The notes under the pieces were generated by a model, which searched no databases, was not told where the DNA came from, and saw nothing but the letters and a program-made list of their open reading frames with translations. Shown in pieces: positions 46,501 through 58,500 of a stretch of DNA of 64,000 nucleotides. Every line of letters begins with the position of its first letter. Positions within the stretch are counted from its first letter, which is position 1. The DNA is from Strongylocentrotus droebachiensis (taxonomy: Eukaryota > Echinodermata > Echinoidea > Camarodonta > Strongylocentrotidae), in NCBI GenBank assembly GCA_035222895.1, contig JAVYIG010000035.1:434001-498000 (forward strand), in the 5' to 3' direction. The translations under genes were made by a program, and so were the position numbers.

Positions 46501-49500
46501 AAACAGGAGGCATTGTTTGCGAGAGTGCAAAAATCGACTTGCGCCAAAATTGCTTATGTGATGTTTAAATAAAACAATTGGGATTTGGGTATTAAATCGG
46601 TTTTTGCAGATCCAAATAACATCCCTTACAAAATGACATGCCACACATATCAAATATCGAATATCAAATATCAACGAACAAGTATGTGCGTATGTGCGCG
46701 TGTGTGCGTGTGACTTTGCTTCTACAAAAAGCATATGCAATTCATTACATTTGATACATTCAATTCATTCTCTCACTCCGCTAATCCCAACTTAATACAT
46801 ACTGTAGGCATCACTTTGGCGCAAGTCGATTTTTGCACTCTCGCAAACAATACCTCCTGTTAATCCAAGCATAAACACATACCACACAAAAATAATACCA
46901 ACAGATTTGGGATAAAACACTCTTTCATAAGATGTATAATAATTTACTGTTCATAGAAGATTTTTTAAATAATTAGCAATTTTCTAGGTGTAAACTTTTG
47001 TTTGACTCACACGGTATAGGCAAGTACTTTCTTGTAATGTTTGATTCGCTGCAAAGATACCTTCACGAGTCCATGCTCTCCAAGATTCCCTGCGTGTCGA
47101 GAAGGCTCACTGAACAAACCGGTTACCCATGCTAACGTGACGGTCAAATCAGATGACGGGAATGGAGGGACTATTACAACGACCGTGGATGCCACGGAGG
47201 CAGCTAACAGCATTGTTCACTGTGGTGACACCTATACCTGTGAGAGTCTGGCCTATATCCTACTAGTTAACTACTCTACCCAATACTGCTTTGCTGCACT
47301 AAAGCACGTCGACCCTACTTATGTCGAGATCGATGCAGTCGTGTCTGTAGAATACACAGGTGATGTATCCATTTAAGGCAAAAGTGCATGGGTTGTTTAA
47401 TGTAAGACATACTTGATTGCCTAGCTAATCTGATTAACTACTCTACTCAGCTCTTCTTGATTGTTAAACCAAGGCGAAGCTATATTGGTGGACGTTGGAA
47501 TCGTCTTTATCGATGCAGTCCTGTCTGTAGAATGCGCTTGTCATGTATCCATTCATAAAAATAAATGGATGGGATTAGTTAATGTAAGGCCTTTTTTAAT
47601 GGGACCTTAGCCTTTTAAGGCTAACGAACGTGTTTGTTGCGTATGAATACTAGCCTTCCTATATAATGTGGAGTAAAAATTTAAGTATTTTGCCCGATAC
47701 AAATTTAGCAAGTAGGCCTATAATTTAAAAAACTATTTCATCAATAGCATTACACTTGTTCTTCCATTGCTGTTGATGTCATTACTGTTATTAAAAAAAG
47801 AATCATCATGATTATTATTTTATTATTGTTAGTATTATCGTTATTGTTTCATTGTTATCTTTATATTAATTGTTATAATTACTACTGCTACTATCATTAA
47901 CAATACTTTTATTACTGTGATAATTATCATCATCATAATCATCATCATAAAAATCATTTAAAAACTTTTGATCATAATATCTTTCATCGTGGATATGCGT
48001 GTCTTGAGCTTTGTCGAATTCAGCTACCTGGTCCCCTATTTTTGTCAACCCCACCCATTTACAAAGGCCTAGCGACGCCCCAGTATGAAATGTACAGTTT
48101 AGTAGTATGGTTGAGGTGAAGGAAATGGAGTTTGACATATCTTGATTCATCAAATTAAATGGAAAGATATTCAAGAAGCTAGGAGCATGGTCCTCCGTGG
48201 TAGAGTTGTATACAAAACTATACTCAAAGCAGTTTGAACAAGAGGAACCAAACTATAATTATTGACGACAACTATCTTCATATGATTTATCGGTGCTGTT
48301 TATTGTTTTGGGGTTTATTTCTAATATTCAGGAGGTTCTTTGTTCAATGTGGACTTCACCGGGTATTTTTTAAATGGTAACTACAGGGGTTCACCACTTT
48401 GCCCTAACTTTGCCATCGATATCGCAGCGACAGCGCTCCCAAACCCATCAGATGGATCTACGCTATCAACATTTACTGAATGCAGGTCTACAGACTCACC
48501 AACCACTGAACCCACCACGAGTGTACCGTTAGAAACGACTTCTCCATCCCTTACCTCCTCATCTTCGCCTCCATCCGACCACATCTTGACCGCATCTTCT
48601 ACACCTGGTCTAAATGCTTCATCTACACAGCTGACTGAGGTAACATCTCTCAAGGGCCACTGCTACTATGATAAAAGAGCTTTGATTAGGGAAGGGTCGT
48701 GAGTCCCTACTTTAGGTGCGAGAGCATATAGAGTGTTATATGCACAATAATCGATGCGTAGCAAGTAGCACGTAGCACGTACAGGTCCACATCCCGTCAA
48801 AAATAACAACAAACTTGTTCACAATCATGTAAAAAAAAATGTAGCCTCCGCTCCACTTTTTTTTTTTTGTGTAACAAAAATGCACAATTTCTGAGATTTA
48901 TGCAGGGTCTCTTTCACTTATGGAGACTTAATTTTTCTTCTTTAATTTCAATTGAGTCACATTTAAATAAATCTGAAGGAAATTCTAGGGGAAGTTTAAT
49001 CAATTATAAATCCTTGTTTTAACGTTGTAATCTACGGCAGGGCATTTTGTCAAAACCATGCATAGTCCCTGTGATTTATGATTTTGTTAAAGCTCTGCGT
49101 TCTCGTTCCCATGTAAACAATCATACTTTCAACAACAAAAATAGACGTGTTTTTATGAATTCTCCAACGGCGATCATAACTTTCCGCACCTTTTATTTCT
49201 TGTATTATTCATACAGCAGTCTCCATCTCCCGAGCGTACTACACAGTAAAAATGCTGCTTAAAAAAGTGATGTTCACTTACAGTTGTACACTATCTTAAA
49301 CAACAGTTGAACAGATGTAAACAATGTTGCTCGAAACGAAAGTAATTTTGTTAAACATTCGCTGTTAAAAATTTAATAACTGCTATATTTACTATACGAG
49401 AGCTTTTAGACAGTGTTGTTTACATATGACGTCATGTGTCACGTGCCAGTAAAGTGCATGTTGGCTAACAGCTTTATTTCACATCATGGCCGACCAAGCT

Positions 49501-52500
49501 ACCGACGCGCTTCTAAGTGACTGGGGATTCAATGGCTTAATTGAAATCACTTTTCTATTAACCAATTTGAAGTTTTTAACTTATAGTGTAAGTTCACAGT
49601 TACAATTTTCAGTATCTGTACGCAAATATCAGAATATAGGTAGACTTAAAATCGTCGCGCCATGCAATGCGCACTCGTTTATAAAGTGTGCTAAATTTCT
49701 TGCCATAGAGATTGCATGCATCCCTTAATTATGCAGTTTATACGTGCATGCATGTGCGCTCATGCAAAATGGGTACTGTTTTGGCGCTAATTCATGAATT
49801 GCAGAATTACCCTACCATATTGTTAGTCTTCATATACCTATATAGAGACCCAGGAGTAGTAATGCACTTATTCAGAGTATCAAACCCAAATTATACCCCA
49901 TTATACAACCCTTTTGTTGTTAACAACCCCCACTGAACAACAGCTCCTTTTTAAACAACTTTCTTTAAACAACCCAGTTGATGTAAACAACCCCCACTGA
50001 ACAACAGGTCCTTTCTACACAACTTTCTTTAAACAACCCAGTTGGTGTAAACAACACCCACTGATCAACAGCTCCTTTTTAAACAACCGTCTTTAAACAA
50101 CACCTGTTGTTTAAATTGTGATTTTAAACAAGTTGTTCAAAATGTTGATCAACTAAGTGTTTAAACTTTACACAACTCCAGATGCTTAGCATTTTAAACA
50201 ACTCTCAGATCAGGTCACCCAACAATCCGAGGTTGTTTAAACTTTTAAACAACTTGTTCACAAAAATGTTAACTCTGTAAGGAAGTAAGTCTGAGTCAAT
50301 TGTCTCGATACTATTAAAGGTCTTTGCCATAGGTCAAAGGGATAATATCATCTATGTTGATAATTTCCTACCAAAGAGAACCCCTCATTACCATTTAAAA
50401 AAAAAGGGGGTAAGAGCACATTTTTTATTTGTTTATTGTCCCGAAAATTTGCAAATTTTGCCGACCGATATTTCGTTCAGTTGGGGGGGGGGGGTAAGGT
50501 CACCTTTTTGGGGTCAAACTTTGGTTCACATTTTGTTTGAATATTTATCATCTAAAAAAAATTGAGGGTCAACCTTTGGTTCACATTTTGTTTGAATATT
50601 TATCATCTAAAAAAAAATTGAAGGGGTTCGACCCCCCCCCCCCCTGCGTACGCGCCTGGGTAGCACTTGCAGACATTGAACCGAGTTAACATCTTTTCGA
50701 GATAAAGTAATTACTATACCTATGTTTAAAAAACATCAACTCCATGTGTACCAATATAAAGGTGTCATGATATTGTGGTTAATTCACATGGTTTTCAATC
50801 CAAGGTTTATGGTTCCAATTCCAGCCCGTGTTGTGTCAGAAACTGACAAATTAAAAAAAAATCATAATAATGGCGTCCATCTGTTTTATATAGGATAATC
50901 TTCAGCTTCTTCTGGACCCTGACATCATAGAGCAGAAGGTCTTCGATATTGGAATGAATCTCAGTACAGGACAATCAATCGAAGTGAATAGTAAGTTGAT
51001 CAGAATTGTAGTTTTGTGCCTAAAGATAAAGAAAACAGGAACTTTAGAATTAGAAGGTTTGGGTTTGCCATAATCTTGAAAGGAAAAACACCCCCTTTTA
51101 AAGAAATCTCCCTGTGAAAAGTCAGATACACCCCTTTTTTTAGAATTCTCGGGCCGGACTTTGTCGCAAGAAAAGTACCCCATTTGAATCTGAATCTGAA
51201 CTGCGATCTTAATCATAGAATGGATGTTTTTTACAATCTATACTTTATACAAAAGTGATGAATTCGGTAAATGTGATTGAGATAATCATAATATGTTAAT
51301 CAGCTTCTCTACATCCCTCAAGAGTTTCCATTTTAAAAATATTTTTTCTTCGTTATATGTTATATTTGACGGGGAACTTGCTCAGTTATTTTATTTTCAA
51401 ATTTGATACCATTATATAGCTACACATTTTGTGTTCTTTTATCACTTTTTATCTCTATTCATTCTGTTCTACGTTCCCATAAAACTGTTTCCTCTTTCTA
51501 ATGCTTTTTCCTCTATTCAACCACTTCTCTTTCTCCACATTATATCTAGTTCTTCTCCCTGGAAACACGCTAACGCAAGATATCTATGTATACCGATCTG
51601 TACTCGGAGATTTGTGTGCTACTGAATGGACGGACACCAGCCTGAACGGAGATCGGTTATCTTTGCCCGTAAACTATTTCTGTGAAAGGAATAACAAATT
51701 CAAAGGTATGGTGTCATGATGACATGGATGACAAAATATGCTTTTAATCATTCGATTCGTGTCACTAAAATGCTCTTTTCACTTGACGTTCATACATTCT
51801 CCAATGATCGAACCCGCACACACCCTTATTTCCATCCACACAACCCACCCACACCAGCAGAGGTTAGTTCAGCATCAAAGTAACAATAAAAAGAATGCTT
51901 TTATACTGTCAATGATGATAATAATTATATCTGTATATTGGTTACTACTACGTTTTCAAGTCCTTGTAAGTATCATTACGTCGGTCACTGGATTTGCTAA
52001 TCCATACATTCCAATTTAACCAATCCAACCACATTAACGTTCGCATCTTACCGGTACCCATTTTAAACGACTAGCTGGATAGTGGCAAATGTAGATTAAA
52101 TTTAAGCCTCCAGCCAGCTACCTCCTTACCCACACCTCAAAAGATTAGCATAGTATCAACGAAAGAAACGAATGTTCGTACACTATACAAACACCTACAC
52201 ACCCACATTCTCACCTACATCAATACACTCGTAGATGTGTAGGCCCTTACATTTGAAATATATTGCCACCTTATATACGAACCTGTAATAACTTTATGGT
52301 CTTTAAAAAGAAACTGAAGGAATTAGTTCTCTCCAAATGTGTATTATAATTTTTGAAGTACACTATCGTTGGTGCTAATTTTGTCAAGAAGAAGTAATGA
52401 TGTGTATTCTCTTGTTTTGCTCGTGATTTAAATACTTTAGGGGCATACTTTTGATTTAAACGTTTATTTTGTATTTTGTATTCTTATTTTTGTAACGGCA

Positions 52501-55500
52501 GAATGTCTTTTTTTTAAGCCATGTTCTATCTCAACCTAATAATGTTTTGTTTATGAACTGTTACTTCTATGTTTTATATCTTCATGTTACCCACTGAATG
52601 TTATTATCTGTAAACAATTATTTTACATGGTGAATAACAAACAAAAAATTAAAAATGTTAGTTCAGTATCAATGACAAAAAATAATAATAATAAAACGCA
52701 TTTTCAATATCATACTTGTTTGTGTTGACGGCATGACCATTCTGTACTCTTTTGTCTTCTCCCTTTTCCCTGTTAATTTTCCTTCATATTTCTTAGTTTG
52801 AATTGGGTCAATTAAACAAGTTGCAATCCTAAAAAAAGTAATGAAGTATTAGAATATTTCTAGAAAGAGGATATAATAACCTTGCTATCGATTTGAGTGA
52901 ACTTAAATGGATTATAAAAGGATTCTACACCCTCTGCAGATGAAAATGACCAGCGGCATGTCACTATAGGGATTGTTACGTCCGCACGTCTTGCTGAACT
53001 CTTTAATAAAAAGACAGCTAACAACGCCACCACCGGCAATAATGATGTCAACCTTCGAGTTGCAAGTAATGTCATAACGGCAACTATATTCATTGGTCAC
53101 GAGTTGGTGTCTATTCCCGTCAGCTTTACTCTTTTCCACTCTACAGTGAGTACCTTGGGATCTTTAATATATTTAATGTCGCTGAAAAAATAAATCTGTC
53201 ATGTCATGTCGACCCTTCTTTCAGGCATTTCCGTACCATTGTGACCGGTACCTTAAAACCCTCATCTCGATTGAAAACAATCATTCATATCTAGAAATTT
53301 GTTTTGTATTTTGGCTATGTTCAGATACCTAAATATATATTTTTTCAAAAATATAACCTACAATAATCAAGTTCATAATTGTAATCAGACATTTGGAGTA
53401 AAATGAATATATTTCGACAGTTCTACATGTTCTTTCATTATTATAGATTTTTTATTTTCTTAAAATACAGGCGTTACCATAGTTGAGTTCTGTTGCAGAG
53501 GGCGCTACACAAAATATTTTTTTGTGAGATAATGAAAACTGAGTGTCAAATTTGAAATTTGAATCATCTTTGTTTGTTCAAAATCGGTTTAGAGACGGCT
53601 GAAATATAACGATTTCTAATACTTGTGTACCACCACAAATATTAGATATTTTGAAAAATTTGAAAAAACCGTTGAAAAAACCAAAATAACGCCTTTTACG
53701 TCGTATTTCAGTCAATGCCGATGTTGGCTTTTTTGTTGGCATTCTTGTGTTGCTTATATTACCCACAATTAGCCGGCTCATGTATTGTTATTTTCAAATA
53801 AACACGGTGACCGTTAATTAAATAATTAATTAACGGTCACCGTGTTTATTTGAAAGTGGAGTTGAATTGGTATGATCGTATTGGCTAAATTTCACACATT
53901 TTGGGGTCTAAAATTACCTTCATAGCGAATTTAGGTTCTAAAAGAGCACTATAAACGTCATAGATGAGAATAAGAGCAATAACCATGCACTTTGAAGGCA
54001 TTTGCGGTCTGAAAACAGAACTCAACTATCCCTTTAAACATAACTTTGATCTGGGAAGACTCATATTGTTTATCAATGTCAAAAGGGTAGCTGGAAATAG
54101 ATATATGTATGGGCACTTATTGAAAATTGAATTGAAATATAAGTCATGTTAATGAATCTAATGCTTTACTATGGCAAAGACCGAAGACGTCATTTAGAAA
54201 AAATTACAACAGGTAGATTTGTGTTCAGGACCCCCAAAATTGGGGAAATATCACATGAAATCATATTCTACAGGAAACTCTTTATACAATTGCAACTTGC
54301 CAGTGTACTATTAGCATTTATTTATCACTTTTCCTTCTATTTCACTGCAGATGATCGGTCAGAAATACTTTTCACCAACATGCAGCTTCTGGGATATAAA
54401 GACCAGGTATTATTTTGAAGGCAATAATATCATGTTATCAGAAATGATTTTCGAAAATATTTTGCCTTTCAGTTGATTTCTATATGTACATCTTACATTA
54501 ATAAATTGATATCTTCACACCTCATATAATTATTATTCCTCATTGTTTCATGAAGTGGAGATCTCTTTGTTGCTTACACAGTGGCGGATTCAGGGGGGTA
54601 AAAAGGGGGCACGTGCCCCCCCCCCCCCGGCCAAAAAAAAATATGTTAAAATCAGCCCTAAATTCGCCCAAAATTTACTGAAAAACAGGGGCGTGCCCCC
54701 CCGGCCAATCTCTTTCCTACCGTGTGCCCCCCCCCCCCGGCAAGAAATTCCTGGATCCGCCCCTGTTACATATAATAAAATACGTACGATAGGGCAAAAT
54801 AATCTCCAGAATATTTAGGGATTGTGGAATTGATATCATAAGATTTGATAGATCGTAATTCTTTTTCTTCTTTATCATGTTTTTACATTCTCAAAGGTTC
54901 TTGCGATTATGTTGAAAATATGACTTGTATCTTTTTTTTACGAGCTAAACAACAATAAACCAAATATGTTAACACAAATGCAACTGATTTTTTTTTTTAC
55001 CAAAACGCAAATATAATCATGTTTTCTTCAAGTTATTTTTTAATTTTGAAATGAAGTAAAATGTAATACGACAAAAATGTACATTGTCCCTTTCCACATC
55101 GTTATCCTTGATTTGTTTATAAGCTAAATACAAAGATGATTTTGTTTCCGTAGAATAAACAAAATACTGCTTCAGAAAATGAAATAAAGTGTTATTTTTG
55201 CTCTAATAATAACACACATTTACTATAGCCATGTATGGAGTTGCAAGAATTACATCTATTCCTAGCGATGCGTTTACTTTGGCACTTTCGTGCATTTTGT
55301 TCTTCTATCAACCCCCGAATACTAGGTTATATAATGTGCTTCTTATATTGGAGCGGAATAGATTATGACTTTATTTTTTAGAAAACGTTACAGAGAACAA
55401 AATTCATAACTGTATCCAAACAAAATAAAGTAAAATGTTTTATCTGGTCACATTACTCGTGTGCTATGTTATTTAAAGGAAGTGGAGTTCCACCGGCTGC

Positions 55501-58500
55501 CGAGAAACCTCGACGGACAACGTGAATATGACGTCATGCTACTGTGATCACATGACCAGCTTTGCCATTCTCGTGAGTTTGCTGCCGAGTGAGCTGGTAA
55601 GATATAATCATGATGTATATATTTGACCAATTCACAATTTGAATTAACGATTTTTATCATTATAACGTTTAAATGTTATATTGGCGAGTTAATCGTGAGA
55701 ATATTCATATCTTTAAATAAGAAAATAATCGAAATGATCCCTTAAGATGCAACGATATTTCAAAAGTTTGAAATATTTCCCATTTTCCTGGAATGTGCTT
55801 ATCCTAAAAGCCTCTTTCTCATGATATTAATTTTTGGTAATGGAATACATTTTGACACAACGAGTGAATTAGGCTAACAGATATAAAGTCCATTATGATA
55901 TTTTGTCTTCGAAAAGATATCAATATCAATTCTATACCAAGAGTATTAATAACTTTGAAAGCTATTTGTTGAACAATACTTTTCAGGATGGAGATATCAT
56001 CAGTGATATTCTAACCTGGGTTGGCCTTGGATTGTCTGTGACGTCACTCGTTATCGGTCTGATTACGTTCTTTATTCTCAGGTAAAAATATCAAGGAATT
56101 TATAGTTTTAAATGGTTGACAACCCAGTATAACTTGGGCGATTTTGATAACTTATGTATCATTTTTCATGTAATTCAAGTCTAAAAAGGGTAGTGCTTTA
56201 TTTGAGTTAAAATATACTTATTAGACAAAAAGATATTACGTAGCAAGAAGAAAATATAAAGACAATGAATATTCTTCATTCTAAAGTATTTTTTTCTTTG
56301 TTGGTGTGATATTCGTATTCTGTTTGAAATGAAAACAATTACGTGTAATGAAATGAAATGATCGGGCACTGACCGTAAATTCCCACGTACTATGGAAGGT
56401 ATGTTTTTTTTGCACTCACTGCGTGCACTTTGCGTATGGAAAATCGGAATTTAGGATGCAAGACATGATACGTCCATAATATATTTTCCTCAAAGTAATA
56501 TATTTAACCAAAGGTCGAAATTCTACAGAGTTGTTTTGTAATCCTATAACACAGTTGGTCCAAGGAACAAATTTACATTTCAGATCTATAACTAAAAAAA
56601 GGTGAATTGATTTTTTTTTTTTTCGTGCCATGGATATAATATGAATAACATGCTTTGTAAACCAATAAACGAACGTAAATTTCCTTAACTTGGATAAGAA
56701 ACTATCTGTAACTCTTCTAAATTTCATTTGATACATAGACGATCGTTGACAGCTGACCGGGTTATAATTCATGCCAACTTGATGGTCGCCATTCTGTTTG
56801 TCGATATCACCTTCTTTGCCGGCATCAATCCTATTGAAATTGAGGTAATCTTTATTATTTTATATTCTGAAGTTTCTGGAAGGCTATCCATTTCCCTTGT
56901 TTTCATTATTGAAGCCCTGTGCTACCATTAGTATTCATACATTCAACTATGATATTAAACGAATACAAAAAAGACACTCTTTCATTTTAAAAATATTAAT
57001 ATAAACCATCAATACAATATATTAAAGTATATTTCAAATTAAAAAAATATCAATACTCTACCAACATCAATTAAAATCAAATTTCGAATTTTCACGCTTG
57101 GATGGGCACATTCATTTAACGGTTAGTAAGTCTGATTAAGAAAAATGCAACAACACAAAATAGAGCAAGTAACCATTAAAATGCTAATGAACATGTGCAT
57201 CTGTAAGACAGTCTTGCTCAACACTTTAAAGGGGAAAAAGAATGAGAGACGATGAGGAGGGTTGAGCTCTGGATATCAGATGTAGTCTAAGGACTGCATG
57301 GTTTTGACAAGCACGGTCAAGATGCCTCTCCTTTCCACCCGAAATCGTGGACGAGCCGTGTGAAACTTCCAATGCTCATCACGATTTGAGTGGTCAGATG
57401 CCCCATTTTTGAAATTATCTTTCAGATACTCACTCAAGCATGAGTGGTGTGAATCCAATTGCATATCATCTTAACTGGGAATAATTTATGTTCATTTTGG
57501 TATATGAAAGGTAAGTTGTATTAAATAATTATTTGAAAATCTTAACTACAAATAGTGTCCAATTTCTTTTTTGTGTGGATATATATATATAAATATATAT
57601 ATGTATATATATACGAGTTGGAAGGTTTCACTTTATTGGTACGAGTTATACAGACTGTTTCGCCAGAAGGCTCATCAGTAACTAAATACATTACCGATTT
57701 TAAATGGCGAAGTTAAAAACACTCATCTGCAGTCAGGCAAGAATACAAAAGAGACACAAATAATACCCAAGTAAGGGTGAACGCAATAATACAATAGTGG
57801 AATTAAGTGGTTTAAGGGTAAGGGGAAAGGTCATTGTAGTACGGGGGGGTTTAACCATATTCAGAGAGTAGAAAATGGTGGATTTCTCAGCAGTGATGAT
57901 GTGGTACTTTTCCCATAGGCAGAGATTGCAGCGATTTGTTCTGGGCGAGTATGGTTGGGCGTGCCGGATGATTCTCCATGATATTGTGTAGGGTGTCCCG
58001 TCGTCTTTCATCATCCAGGTGTGTTTGCTTAGCTCGGTCTGGTATCTCTTTTCTTGGTGGATGAAGCTTGCTTTGTGAGTTGCATATCTGGCTCTGAAGG
58101 AGGTGGATGTGAGTCCAATGTAGAGTTTCTCATCGTTGGGGGTCACAACCTTGGCTTCATAGACAATATTTTGGTTGTGCATTTTCCTGGGAGGGGGCAG
58201 TCGTCTTTCTTTCTGCAGTTGCAGGTTTCTGAGTATCGGTTGGCGTTGATGACTCTATTGTTGTGGGCCTTGGTTATGGTTGCTATATTATCCATGCAGC
58301 TGTAGCTGATCTTCAGTGTGTTTCTATCGCAGATCTGATTTGTTGTAGTTGGTGTCCCTTTGGGAAGTGCATGTTTCCGCGCCATCGTATGATCCCATTG
58401 TGACATCGAAAAGATCATCAGCTGTAGCCTTTTGCCAGGACATGTTACCATAAGTAACCATGGAAGATGAGGGTGTTCTTGGCTTGGAAGATGATTTCTG

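Noticed and set aside
57276-57464. Possible short gene on the minus strand ([17 protein letters not shown] and following)
   Set aside because: The same stretch is broken by stops in gene A's intron and has no start or splice context; probably an old repeat fragment.
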